Part shown: positions 48,404 through 56,846 of the stretch, in pieces | How the letters are laid out: every line of letters begins with the position of its first letter | How positions within the stretch are numbered: the first letter of the stretch is position 1 | NCBI GenBank assembly: GCA_943789505.1 | Contig: CALSUJ010000002.1 | Coordinates: forward strand, 80,001-144,000 | Origin: an uncultured Flavobacteriales bacterium | GTDB lineage: Bacteria; Bacteroidota; Bacteroidia; Flavobacteriales; BACL11 | Length of the DNA: 64,000 bases | Direction: 5' to 3' | Made by a program: the position numbers and the translations under genes | Notes under the pieces: model-generated | Database searches by the model: none | What the model was told of the DNA's origin: nothing | Seen by the model: only the letters and a program-made list of their open reading frames with translations

Positions 48404-49474
48404 ATGAAAAGAAGAAGAAAATTTAAGAAAAAATCATCTTTCCGTAAGTTTGTAACTGCGTTTATTTTTCTTGCAATACTTGGTTGTGGCGGTATGGTGT
48501 ATGAGTTGTATTCAAGAGTATATCAACTCAATATAGTTTTGCCTGATAATGCTGAAAAGTATATTTACATTCCAAGTAATTCTGAATTTCCTGATGTAGT
48601 AAATATACTCTTAGAAAATGGATTATTGATAAACGCCAACTCATTTGAGTGGTTGGCAAAACAAAAAAAATACGATACTAATATTAAAGCAGGTAGGTAT
48701 AGAATTAATAGAGCATTAAATAATAATGATTTAGTTAATTTGTTGCGATCAGGTAAGCAAACACCAATAAAAGTCACCTTTAATAATTTGAGAAATAAAG
48801 AACAATTAGCGGGTAAAATTGCAAGTCAAATAGAAGCAGATTCTTTATCAATCTTAAAGCATATTACCGACACTACATTCTTGAATAAGTTAAAACTTAA
48901 CACTGATAATGTAGCTTGTTTATTTATTCCTAACACTTATGAGTTTTATTGGAACACTTCAGTAGAAGGTTTTGTGAACAGAATGGTAAAAGAGTATTCA
49001 GATTTCTGGAATTTGAGCCGTAAGAAAAAGGCTGCCAAAATAAAACTTAATTATTATCAGGTTGCAGTTTTGGCTTCAATAGTGGAAAAAGAGCAAAGTA
49101 TAAAAAGAGATGAACGCCCCGATATAGCAGGATTATACCTTAATCGTTTGAAAAAACGAATGAAATTAGAATCAGATCCAACCCTTATTTTTGCATTAGA
49201 TGATTTTACAATAAAAAGAGTATTAAATAAAGATAAAAAAGTAGAATCACCTTTCAATACATACAAGAACAAAGGTTTGCCTCCTGGCCCTATCTGTATT
49301 CCATCAATTAATGCAATAGATGCTGTGTTGAATGCAAGCGAACATAATTATATTTTTATGTGTGCCAAAGAGGATTTTACTGGTTATCATAATTTTGCTA
49401 AAACTTATGCAAAACATCTAGTAAATGCGCGCAAATATCAAAAGGCATTGAATAAGCGTAAAATAATGCGTTAA
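48404..49474 (+). CDS. mltG: endolytic murein transglycosylase MltG
   Basis: Inner-membrane lytic transglycosylase that cuts nascent glycan strands and sets their length. The 356-aa protein has a basic N-terminus, one transmembrane helix (about 16-32), a LysM-like region and the YceG catalytic domain. The catalytic glutamate is Glu228 in ASIVEKEQS. The substrate segments SDPTLIFAL and GLPPGPICIPS are intact. It follows the haem-TPR gene by 2 bases. Confidence 0.95.
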   Translation: MKRRRKFKKKSSFRKFVTAFIFLAILGCGGMVYELYSRVYQLNIVLPDNAEKYIYIPSNSEFPDVVNILLENGLLINANSFEWLAKQKKYDTNIKAGRYRINRALNNNDLVNLLRSGKQTPIKVTFNNLRNKEQLAGKIASQIEADSLSILKHITDTTFLNKLKLNTDNVACLFIPNTYEFYWNTSVEGFVNRMVKEYSDFWNLSRKKKAAKIKLNYYQVAVLASIVEKEQSIKRDERPDIAGLYLNRLKKRMKLESDPTLIFALDDFTIKRVLNKDKKVESPFNTYKNKGLPPGPICIPSINAIDAVLNASEHNYIFMCAKEDFTGYHNFAKTYAKHLVNARKYQKALNKRKIMR

Positions 49475-49479
49475 TAATA

Positions 49480-49487
49480 TAAATTTG
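49480..49487 (+). promoter_or_regulatory. putative -7 box of the phosphohexomutase gene
   Basis: TAAATTTG followed by GC, 22 nt before the ATG at 49510. It suggests a separate transcript start inside the forward run. No -33 TTG at normal spacing. Confidence 0.35.
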
Positions 49488-49509
49488 CATCCATTTAAAA
49501 TAAAATAAA

Positions 49510-50910
49510 ATGACTAAAATAAAATTTGGAACAGATGGCTGGAGAGCTATTATTGCAAAAGAATATACTACTGATAATGTTGCAAGAGTAAGTATTGCTG
49601 TAGCTGATTGGTTGAATGAAAATAATGAAAATCCATCGGTGGTTATTGGGCACGATTGCCGGTTTGCAGGTGAGATTTTTGCTGAAACAGCTACAAAGGT
49701 ATTGGCAAGTAAAGGTATTTTGGTGAAATTAGCAAAAGGTTTTGTTTCTACCCCAATGGTTTCACTAGGTGTTGTTAGTGAAAAAGCATCTCTTGGTGTT
49801 GTAATTACAGCTTCACATAATCCTCCAAGTTATAATGGATATAAGCTAAAAGGTGATTTTGGAGGACCTTTACTTCCTGTTGATATTACTGCTGTTGAAA
49901 ATAAAATTCCAGATGCAAATTCAGTTGACTATAATGCAATAAGCATGCAGGATTTAGTAGCTGAAGGAAAAGTAATTTATGTTGATTTGGAAGAAATGTA
50001 TTGTAAACATGCAAAAGCTAATTTTGATTTGGAGGCTATCCGTAATTCTGATATGAATTTTGCTTATGATGCAATGTTTGGAGCGGGTATGAATGCTGTA
50101 AAACGTTTGTTGCCAGAAACTACTTTATTGCATTGTGATGATAATCCAGGGTTTTTAGGAACTGCTCCTGAACCTATTCATAGAAACTTACAAGAGTTTT
50201 CTGATTTAATGAAAAATAATGCTTTGGATTGTGGTTTGGCCACTGATGGTGATGCGGATAGAATTGGGCTTTATGATAGCAAAGGAAATTTTGTAGATTC
50301 TCATCATATCATCCTTTTATTAATTCACTATATGGTGAAATATAAAGGAATGAAAGGTAAAGTTGTGACTGCATTTTCATGTTCAGTAAAAGTAGAACAA
50401 ATGTGTAAGCATTACGGTTTAGAACAAGAAACAGTACAGATTGGTTTTAAGCATATCGCTGGTAAAATGATAACTGAAGATGTAATGCTAGGAGGGGAGG
50501 AATCAGGTGGTATTGCTATTACAGGTCATATTCCTGAGCGTGATGGGATTTGGATGGGATTAATCTTGTTTGAATTTATGGCGAAATCAGGAAAATCACT
50601 AGAGGATTTAATAGAAGAGGTATATGAAATTGTAGGTGAATTTGCTTTTGAACGTATTGATTTACATATTGATAATGACACTAAATTAAGAATTATTGAA
50701 GACTGTAAGGTAGGGAAATTCACTCAGTTTGGAAAATATAAAGTGGATAGAATTGAAACTACTGATGGTTTTAAGTTCTTCTTTGATGAAGATACTTGGC
50801 TTATGATTCGCCCTTCAGGTACCGAGCCTGTTTTACGTACTTATGCTGAGGCTTCAACACAAGCAAAAGTATTTGATATTTTGGCTGATGCCAAAGCGAC
50901 TATCTTGTAA
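49510..50910 (+). CDS. phosphoglucomutase/phosphomannomutase family protein
   Basis: Alpha-D-phosphohexomutase of 466 aa. The phosphoserine loop is TASHNPP with Ser102, the magnesium loop is DGDADRIG (about 245), the sugar loop is GGEESGG, and the phosphate-binding loop RPSGTEPVLRTYAEA lies at the C-terminus. Which sugar phosphate it uses (glucose, mannose or glucosamine) cannot be settled from sequence. Its stop abuts the DUF2279 start with no spacer. Confidence 0.94.
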   Translation: MTKIKFGTDGWRAIIAKEYTTDNVARVSIAVADWLNENNENPSVVIGHDCRFAGEIFAETATKVLASKGILVKLAKGFVSTPMVSLGVVSEKASLGVVITASHNPPSYNGYKLKGDFGGPLLPVDITAVENKIPDANSVDYNAISMQDLVAEGKVIYVDLEEMYCKHAKANFDLEAIRNSDMNFAYDAMFGAGMNAVKRLLPETTLLHCDDNPGFLGTAPEPIHRNLQEFSDLMKNNALDCGLATDGDADRIGLYDSKGNFVDSHHIILLLIHYMVKYKGMKGKVVTAFSCSVKVEQMCKHYGLEQETVQIGFKHIAGKMITEDVMLGGEESGGIAITGHIPERDGIWMGLILFEFMAKSGKSLEDLIEEVYEIVGEFAFERIDLHIDNDTKLRIIEDCKVGKFTQFGKYKVDRIETTDGFKFFFDEDTWLMIRPSGTEPVLRTYAEASTQAKVFDILADAKATIL

Positions 50911-51825
50911 ATGAAACATCTGTTTCTGATATTGTTTTGTTTCATTTTTATTGCTCTTTCAGCTCAAGATTTGAAAACGCCTACTTATCAGAATAAGGGT
51001 TTGGATTTAGACTTACCAATTACGGTTGACAAGAAAAAGAGAAACATCTTATTAATTTCAGAGGCTGCTACTTATACTGTAGCTTTAGTTGGTTTAAATC
51101 AGCTTTGGTATGCTGATTATCCTAAAAGCAGTTTTCATTTTATAAATGATAATGGAGAATGGCTACAAATGGATAAGTTCGGCCACATGACAACTTCCTA
51201 CTATAGTGGTGTTGCAGGAATTAAAGCTTATAAGTGGACTGGGATGAAGCGAAAAAATGCAATTTGGTTTGGCGGTTTGACAGGAACTTTTTTTTTATCA
51301 ATTATAGAAGTGTTGGATGGACAATCTAAACTATGGGGAGCGTCATCAGGAGATTTAATAGCAAACACTACTGGTTCCTTATTGGCAATTGGTCAAGCCC
51401 TAAAATGGAATGAGCAAAGGATACAATTTAAATACTCATACTCTCCATCAGAATGGGCTAGTGAAAATACTGAGCAGTTAGGTGAAAACCACTTGCAAAG
51501 GGCTTTAAAAGATTATAACGGACAAACGTACTGGTTATCATTTAACCTAAAGTCCTTATTTGATATTCAAACTACCAATTTTCCTCATTGGTTAAATGTT
51601 GCAGTAGGACATGGTGCTGATAGAATGGTTTCTGCATATCAAAAAGAAAATGATTCTCAAAGAAAAAGACAGTTTCTGCTTTCATTAGATGTTGATTTAA
51701 CAAGGGTGAAAACAAAAAGCAAAATATTGAATACAGTTTTACATTCTTTTGGTTTCATAAAATTCCCTATGCCAACTTTAGAGCTTAGTAATGGAAAGTT
51801 GCATGCACATTCAATATATTTCTAA
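50911..51825 (+). CDS. DUF2279 family exported protein
   Basis: Envelope protein of 304 aa and unknown function. A signal peptide is clear (MKHLFLILFCFIFIALSAQ). The DUF2279 core contains WLQMDKFGHMTTSYYSG and a membrane-spanning segment around AIWFGGLTGTFFLSIIEVLDG, then WGASSGDLIANTTGSLL. No catalytic site is evident. It starts immediately after the phosphohexomutase stop and overlaps the Smr gene by one base (TAATG). Confidence 0.85.
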   Translation: MKHLFLILFCFIFIALSAQDLKTPTYQNKGLDLDLPITVDKKKRNILLISEAATYTVALVGLNQLWYADYPKSSFHFINDNGEWLQMDKFGHMTTSYYSGVAGIKAYKWTGMKRKNAIWFGGLTGTFFLSIIEVLDGQSKLWGASSGDLIANTTGSLLAIGQALKWNEQRIQFKYSYSPSEWASENTEQLGENHLQRALKDYNGQTYWLSFNLKSLFDIQTTNFPHWLNVAVGHGADRMVSAYQKENDSQRKRQFLLSLDVDLTRVKTKSKILNTVLHSFGFIKFPMPTLELSNGKLHAHSIYF

Positions 51826-52331
51826 TGCAATTTAAACTTGGCGATAAAATCCTTTTCAAAACTGAAAATCAGAAAGGAGAAATAGTTAAAATTAATTCTA
51901 GCTACAAGGTAACCGTACAAACTGAAAATGGTTTTGAAGTTTTGGCTTCTGTAAAGGATTTAGTGAAAGTTGAAGTAAATACAGATAAGGCTTTGGCTTA
52001 TGGTAATTACTTTCATCAAAAGGATAACGATAATAAGTCAAGTAATTCCTTTAAACGAGATAAAAGTTCTACCATTTTAAAAATCGATTTACATATTGAA
52101 CTTTTAAGTGGTAGTTATCAGTATTTGGATAATTTTGAAATTGTTCAGATTCAATTGAATGAGTGTCATTTAAGAATTGAAAAGGCATTAAATAGCAATT
52201 ATCAAAAACTAATTATTGTCCACGGAATAGGAACTGGTAGCCTTAAAGCTGAAGTACATAAATTATTACGTAATTATAATTTACGCTTTTACCTGTCTAA
52301 GGATGCTGGTGCTACTGAAGTAATGCTTTAG
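51825..52331 (+). CDS. Smr-domain protein
   Basis: 168-aa protein with a small N-terminal beta barrel (about 1-50, KLGDKILFKTENQKGEIVKI) and a C-terminal Smr domain. The Smr motifs are IDLHIELL (about 86-93) and VHGIGTGSLKAEVHKLLR (about 131-148). Smr domains act as nucleases in RNA or DNA metabolism, for example in collided-ribosome rescue. In Bacteroidota this compact two-domain form is common, with no settled role. It is the last gene of the forward run and ends 2 bases from the convergent thioredoxin-like gene. Confidence 0.88.
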   Translation: MQFKLGDKILFKTENQKGEIVKINSSYKVTVQTENGFEVLASVKDLVKVEVNTDKALAYGNYFHQKDNDNKSSNSFKRDKSSTILKIDLHIELLSGSYQYLDNFEIVQIQLNECHLRIEKALNSNYQKLIIVHGIGTGSLKAEVHKLLRNYNLRFYLSKDAGATEVML

Positions 52332-52333
52332 GT

Positions 52334-53275
52334 TTACTTATTACCTTCTATTCTTCCGATTATCTCAGTAATTTGCTTGTAAGAAATTCGTTTAGCAATT
52401 ATCTTTTTATCTTTATCTAATAAATACAGAACAGGAGTTGAGTAGATGTCATACTTATCTCTCCAATCACTACTTGCTACAGGATTTCCTTCATCATCAT
52501 GATTGATATCTGCAACATTAATCCAATCCCCAATTTTTTTAGTATTTATAAACTTTTTCCATTCTGCTTTATCAAATTCTGTTGCTACTGCAAATGTCTT
52601 TATATTCACTCCTGTTCCTATTAAGGAATCCAATTCATTTTTTATTCTTGGTATTTCCTTTTTACAATGACCGCAAGTTGGTCCATAGAATACCACAAGG
52701 CTATAATCTGCTTTTATTTCTTGTAGAGTATGTGTTTTTCCTAAAGTATCTTTCATGAAAGGTCTTCCGTAAAAATCAAGAAATTCTGACGCTTCTCTTC
52801 CTATTAAATTAGGTGCAATTTTTTGGGCTCTATCTGCAATTTTAACCAACTGTGTTGAATCAACCCAGTCACATTGGTTAGTGATGTAATATTTTTCAAC
52901 CATGTGTACAAATACTGCATCCATCCCCATAATTTTTGAACGTTCGTAAGTTGAAGTAATGTAGGATACTACATATTGAAAAATATCCCCATTTGCTTTT
53001 GAAAGTTTAATAAGAACATCAGCAGAAACATTGATTGAGTCAGGGTGTTTTGCTGTTAACTTGTTCAAGTACTGGTCCATCTTGTTGAAAAATATTGGCG
53101 TTCTTAACATTCTTGAATCAGAGAAGTCAATATTATCCCAAAAATGTTTTTTATAAAATCGGTATGGAAATGTCTTGTCAGGATTTCCTGTACTATCTAA
53201 TGGTGATTCTGGAATTTGAATTTCAGTAGTTGCAGTAACAATTTTCGAGAAAAATTTATCCTTATTATTTATCAT
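52334..53275 (-). CDS. thioredoxin-like protein with DUF5106-type region (3' part of a split gene)
   Basis: 313-aa frame that begins without a signal peptide. Residues about 35-150 look like the DUF5106 region (DNIDFSDSRMLRTPIF, ERSKIMGMDAVFVHMVEKYY), followed by a TlpA/AhpC-type thioredoxin fold with redox Cys201/Cys204 in YGPTCGHCKKE. In Bacteroidota these follow a DUF4369 domain in one chain, and exactly that domain is encoded by the frame just upstream, which overlaps this one by 11 bases. Removing one T from the TTTT at 53276-53279 (minus strand) joins them as RDRFMINNKDKFF. Alone it would stay in the cytosol, which does not fit its family. Alternatively the overlap is real coupling of two genes. 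Confidence 0.8.
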   Translation of the reverse strand: MINNKDKFFSKIVTATTEIQIPESPLDSTGNPDKTFPYRFYKKHFWDNIDFSDSRMLRTPIFFNKMDQYLNKLTAKHPDSINVSADVLIKLSKANGDIFQYVVSYITSTYERSKIMGMDAVFVHMVEKYYITNQCDWVDSTQLVKIADRAQKIAPNLIGREASEFLDFYGRPFMKDTLGKTHTLQEIKADYSLVVFYGPTCGHCKKEIPRIKNELDSLIGTGVNIKTFAVATEFDKAEWKKFINTKKIGDWINVADINHDDEGNPVASSDWRDKYDIYSTPVLYLLDKDKKIIAKRISYKQITEIIGRIEGNK

Positions 53276-53813
53276 AAAATCTATCCCTGAACTTCTTTAC
53301 TTTCACATCAATAGCATTAGCTTTTTCTTGTAATACTTTTTTTGCATCTCCTTCTGCAGTTTCAAGTTGCTGTCTTATTGGTGTTACTTGTTTTTGCATT
53401 TGAGTAATAAAGTTTAAATACTCATAAAAAGGAGGATTTTCATTTGAGTTTTTAAAAGACATACTGCCTATTAAATCATCAATTTTAGTTGAGAATGAAA
53501 AATGCTGTTCTGATACTATGATGTCAAAATATTGTTGATTTGCTAGTACAACTAAATACATTCCTCCTTGTAATTCTCTTTCTCCTTTAAAGGAAAACTT
53601 TCCTCCTACCACTTTAGAAGTGTCAGTAGCATATTGTTTTCCTCCAAAGTAGTAAGCCAACATAACTGAGGTGTCTTGTAGTCCTTCTATTTCACCACTA
53701 ATATTATAGCCTATTAAATTAGCAATAGTTTTCTTTTGACCAAATTTACTTTGTGAGTAAGATTGAGATGTTATTGTTAAGCAAAGGATAAATAATAAAG
53801 TTATTTTTTTCAT
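53265..53813 (-). CDS. DUF4369 domain protein (5' part of a split gene)
   Basis: 182-aa frame with a signal peptide (MKKITLLFILCLTITSQSYSQ) and a DUF4369 beta domain (YNISGEIEGLQDTSVMLAYY, then KVVGGKFSFKGERELQGGMYL). A helical segment follows that stops abruptly at RDRFYDK. The stop falls inside the overlap with the thioredoxin-like frame. Together they would make a normal exported protein of about 490 aa, so I read them as one gene with a single-base insertion, a sequencing indel, or a recent mutation. Confidence 0.8.
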   Translation of the reverse strand: MKKITLLFILCLTITSQSYSQSKFGQKKTIANLIGYNISGEIEGLQDTSVMLAYYFGGKQYATDTSKVVGGKFSFKGERELQGGMYLVVLANQQYFDIIVSEQHFSFSTKIDDLIGSMSFKNSNENPPFYEYLNFITQMQKQVTPIRQQLETAEGDAKKVLQEKANAIDVKVKKFRDRFYDK

Positions 53814-53865
53814 AATATATTTTTAAGTGCGCAAAATTAAGAATCAAAACGAATTTTTACAATAA

Positions 53866-54741
53866 CTATTGCCTATTTTTTAAATATCCATCTAAAAAAA
53901 CTATTCCAATAATAACGCAACTTCCCAAATAGAAAGAACTGCTCATTAGTTCATTGTCTCCAAAAATTATTAATGCAAAAATAATACTATATACAGGTTC
54001 AAGGTTTATAGCCATTATTAATGAATAGGGAGTTATGTGTCGCATAATTTCGGTTAACCAAACAAAAACCATTGCAGTGCAAAGCGTCCCTAAAAGAATA
54101 AGGTAGGTAAGGTCAGTAACTGAGATTTTAGTTGTAAAAACAGTGTAATCTTGCTGGAAAAATAAAATACAACTTATTATAATTACCCCTGAAAGCATTT
54201 CAATCATTGTAATTTTTGCAGCTCCAACTTTATTTATGTATTTGGCATTAAACAAAGTAAATAGAGTGGCAAGCAAAGCAGCCATTATTCCATAAAAATA
54301 TCCCCAAAAATACTTAGTTTCAGTACCCATAATAAAGGCTAATGCTACTACTACAACTACACCCATTATTACTTCATAAAAAAGAAATTTTCTTTTGAAA
54401 AAAAAAGGTTCAATCAATGCTGAAAACAGAGAAGATGTAGCTAAACAAACTACGGCAACTGATACGGTTGATACTTTTATTGACTCAAAAAAGCATAACC
54501 AATGAAAGGTAACTAAAGCACCAACTCCTAAAAGACCAAGAAAATCTTTCTTACTGACACTAAATAATTGTTTTTTAAAAGCAAGAAAGATAGCGATACT
54601 AATAAAGGCGATACCCATTCTGTACCAAACTAAATGTATTGCACTTAACGAAATTAATTTTCCAAATACTCCAGTTAACCCTAAAACAACTACCATTAGG
54701 TGTAATGAAGTTAGTTTATATTTCTTTAGTATGTTATACAT
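53866..54741 (-). CDS. EamA family transporter
   Basis: Drug/metabolite transporter superfamily protein, 291 aa, with about ten hydrophobic helices in two EamA repeats (about 10-135 and 150-285). Features include LSAIHLVWYRMGIAFISIAI in the first repeat and SLIMAINLEPVYSIIFALII in the second, the usual E-P turn. The substrate is unknown. It is divergent from yaaA with 40 bases between. Confidence 0.9.
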   Translation of the reverse strand: MYNILKKYKLTSLHLMVVVLGLTGVFGKLISLSAIHLVWYRMGIAFISIAIFLAFKKQLFSVSKKDFLGLLGVGALVTFHWLCFFESIKVSTVSVAVVCLATSSLFSALIEPFFFKRKFLFYEVIMGVVVVVALAFIMGTETKYFWGYFYGIMAALLATLFTLFNAKYINKVGAAKITMIEMLSGVIIISCILFFQQDYTVFTTKISVTDLTYLILLGTLCTAMVFVWLTEIMRHITPYSLIMAINLEPVYSIIFALIIFGDNELMSSSFYLGSCVIIGIVFLDGYLKNRQ

Positions 54742-54753
54742 GAATTAAATTGA

Positions 54754-54761
54754 TAATTTTG
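54754..54761 (+). promoter_or_regulatory. putative -7 box of yaaA
   Basis: TAATTTTG, 20 nt before the yaaA ATG, in the short divergent spacer. No -33 TTG at the normal distance. Confidence 0.35.
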
Positions 54762-54781
54762 TGCAATAATACAATATAAGA

Positions 54782-55519
54782 ATGAAGATAATTATTTCTC
54801 CAGCTAAAAAACTTGCTACTGATAATTTTATAAATAAAGGAACATCTATTCAGTTTTTAGAAGAAACTAAATATTTAGTGAAGGAGTTAAAAACTTATAC
54901 GGTAAGTGATTTAAAAAGCTTGATGAAATTAAGTGATAATTTAGCTCAATTAAATTGGCAAAGGTTTCAAGATTGGAATACTAAAGATGTAGGACAAGCT
55001 TTGTTTATGTTTAAAGGTGATGTTTACCAAGGATTGAAAGCTAAAAATTTTACTAATATTGAATTAGACTTTGCACAAGAAAACTTAAGGATATTGTCAG
55101 GTTTATATGGTTTGCTAAAACCAAAAGATTTAATTTATCCTTATCGATTAGAAATGGGCACAAAACTAATAACCAAAACTGGAAGTAATTTATATAAATT
55201 TTGGGAGAATAGATTGCATCAAGCGCTTCTGTCAGAATTGAAGAATGATGAAGAAATTATTAATTTAGCTTCAGAGGAATACAGTAAAGCTATACAACTC
55301 AATAAGTTTAGTAATCCTGTAATTACACCTGTATTTAAGGATCTTAAAAATGGAGAATTAAAGGTGATTTCTTTTTTTGCTAAAAGAGCAAGAGGGGAGA
55401 TGGTGAGTTTTATTATTAAAAATAAAATTAAAAATTCAGAGAATTTAAAATCTTTTTCAAATTTGGGTTATCAATTTACAGAAGGAACTAAAAAAGGCGA
55501 GTTTTTGTTTACTAGATAA
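54782..55519 (+). CDS. yaaA: YaaA family peroxide stress protein
   Basis: DUF328/UPF0246 protein of 245 aa. In E. coli the homologue limits free iron under peroxide stress and binds DNA. The family start MKIIISPAKKLATD and the segments LFMFKGDVYQGLKA and LSGLYGLLKPKDLIYPYRLEMGT are intact, and the C-terminus has FFAKRARGEMVSFII. Length is normal. It is divergent from the EamA gene. Confidence 0.95.
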   Translation: MKIIISPAKKLATDNFINKGTSIQFLEETKYLVKELKTYTVSDLKSLMKLSDNLAQLNWQRFQDWNTKDVGQALFMFKGDVYQGLKAKNFTNIELDFAQENLRILSGLYGLLKPKDLIYPYRLEMGTKLITKTGSNLYKFWENRLHQALLSELKNDEEIINLASEEYSKAIQLNKFSNPVITPVFKDLKNGELKVISFFAKRARGEMVSFIIKNKIKNSENLKSFSNLGYQFTEGTKKGEFLFTR

Positions 55520-55624
55520 TATGTTGAGCGAATAAGAATTATTTAGAAAATTCACTAATCTATTTTGTATTGATTCTTTTATTAATTATATTTACCACTT
55601 GATTAATTAATTAAATAAAATACA

Positions 55625-56098
55625 ATGAAATTTTTTTACACTTTACTATTTGCTTCTTTATTAGCATTTTCAACTTCTAATGTTCTAGCCCAAACAGGAC
55701 CCTGTTCACTCTCTGGTGTCAGTAATTATATTGACTTTACATCATCATCAACTATAATGATGAATGTGTCTGTTAATGGAATCTCACAATATACCTATGC
55801 TTGGAATGATGGGACTCCAGTAGGTTCTTCTAGTCAAAAACCATTTTACTCAGGCTTTTGTGTGACCATTACTGATCTTATGACTGGTTGTGATACTACA
55901 ATTTGTGAAAGTTGTATTCCAACTGGTGGCGTAGGTATGTGTACTATGATTTATGCACCTGTGTGTGGTTGTGACGGAAATATTTATAGTAATGATTGTA
56001 TTGCTATGTATAATGGAATATTTACTTATACATCTGCTATTGGGCCTAATGGTCAAACATTGCCTTGTGAGTGCCATTACCATCTTGGGATTGTGTAA
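55625..56098 (+). CDS. secreted Kazal-domain repeat protein, segment 1 of 3 (frameshifted)
   Basis: 5' part of a broken gene spanning 55625-56831. Signal peptide MKFFYTLLFASLLAFSTSNVLAQ, then an Ig-like or SprB-like segment with YTYAWNDGTPVGSS (about 59-72). A Kazal-type domain follows, with CTMIYAPVCGCDGNIYSNDC (about 109-128). The real sequence is left at about 56071; the last residues CHYHLGIV are out of frame, because the next segment reads PLPSWDCVNGAC in the -1 frame. Adding one G near 56071 restores the joint. Kazal modules inhibit serine proteases in animals; a role here is speculative. Confidence 0.8.
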   Translation: MKFFYTLLFASLLAFSTSNVLAQTGPCSLSGVSNYIDFTSSSTIMMNVSVNGISQYTYAWNDGTPVGSSSQKPFYSGFCVTITDLMTGCDTTICESCIPTGGVGMCTMIYAPVCGCDGNIYSNDCIAMYNGIFTYTSAIGPNGQTLPCECHYHLGIV

Positions 56099-56307
56099 AT
56101 GGTGCTTGTCTTGATCCTGGTACAGGTTTAGGAGCATATACTTCTTTAGGAGCATGTAATATTGCTTGTGTTGCTGTGACGCCATCTTGGGATTGTAGTT
56201 CTTTTGGGTGTTATGATCCAGGAACAGGTCAAGGTGCTTCCTTTCTGATTATTTTATATGTGATAGTATTTGTGCTCTGGTGGTTCCATCTTGGGATTGC
56301 ACAATAG
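56071..56307 (+). CDS. secreted repeat protein, segment 2 of 3 (frameshifted)
   Basis: Middle part of the broken gene. It encodes repeat 1 and the first half of repeat 2 of the Cys-rich unit (PSWDCVNGACLDPGTGLG, then PSWDCSSFGCYDPGTGQG). After GTGQGA at about 56233 the frame is lost, and the -1 frame continues FLSDYFICDSICALVVPSWDC, the expected rest of the repeat. The stretch SFLIILYVIVFVLWWFHLGIAQ at its end is therefore an out-of-frame artefact, not a membrane helix. It is not an independent gene. Confidence 0.65.
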   Translation: MPLPSWDCVNGACLDPGTGLGAYTSLGACNIACVAVTPSWDCSSFGCYDPGTGQGASFLIILYVIVFVLWWFHLGIAQ

Positions 56308-56690
56308 CTGGATGTGTAGATCCGGGAACAGGTTTAGGTCAATATACTACCCAAGCTAACTGTCAGAGTATGTGTATTCCAACTGCTCCATCTTGGGATT
56401 GTATAAATGGTGCTTGTATTGACCCAGGAACAGGTTTAGGGGCATATAATTCTTTAGGTGTTTGTAATAGTGCTTGTGCGATTACACCTTCTTGGGACTG
56501 TATAGTTGGACAAGGATGCATTGACCCAGGTACAGGTCAAGGTGTATATAATTCTTTAGTTACTTGTAATAGTGCTTGTGCGATTACACCATCTTGGGAT
56601 TGTGACGGAATGGGTACTTGTACTGATCCTGGAACTGGAACAGGAATGTATTCTAGTCAAGCTTCTTGTGATAATGCTTGTATAGTAAAT
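56080..56690 (+). repeat. six tandem coding repeats of about 102 bp
   Basis: Units start at 56080, 56182, 56286, 56388, 56487 and 56589 (each at the CCA/CCT of PSWDC), giving spacings of 102, 104, 102, 99 and 102. Each encodes about 34 residues with four cysteines. The 104 interval is not a multiple of three and marks the 1-nt loss inside unit 2. Confidence 0.9.
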
Positions 56691-56831
56691 GGAGTTGAAG
56701 AACAGACTACAAACAAAAAACTTCTTAAAATTACTGACCTATTAGGCAGAGAAACAAAAGGTTTTAAGAATGATGTTCTTTTTTATATCTATGATGATGG
56801 ATCAGTAGAAAAAAGAATAGTTATAGAATAA
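56280..56831 (+). CDS. secreted repeat protein, segment 3 of 3, with sorting tail
   Basis: 3' part of the broken gene: repeats 3 to 6 of the unit PSWDC-x(3,5)-GxC-x-DPGTG-x-G-x-Y-x-S/T-x(4)-C-x(3)-C, then a C-terminal tail with KLLKITDLLGRETKG and LFYIYDDGSVEKRIVIE. The tail is nearly the same as that of the Ig-like protein at 35.1 kb. I take it as the export or anchoring signal, probably type IX. This frame lacks a signal peptide, so alone it would not be secreted. The five-gene lipoprotein cassette starts 16 bases later. Confidence 0.78.
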   Translation: MVPSWDCTIAGCVDPGTGLGQYTTQANCQSMCIPTAPSWDCINGACIDPGTGLGAYNSLGVCNSACAITPSWDCIVGQGCIDPGTGQGVYNSLVTCNSACAITPSWDCDGMGTCTDPGTGTGMYSSQASCDNACIVNGVEEQTTNKKLLKITDLLGRETKGFKNDVLFYIYDDGSVEKRIVIE

Positions 56832-56846
56832 AAGAATAGTTTAAAT

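Noticed and set aside
56233-56307. C-terminal membrane helix of the middle segment of the repeat protein
   Set aside because: The hydrophobic run arises from reading the repeat in the wrong frame; the -1 frame gives the expected Cys-rich repeat.
56080-56690. CRISPR array
   Set aside because: The roughly 102-bp repeats are diverged coding units with conserved cysteines, not identical short repeats with unique spacers.
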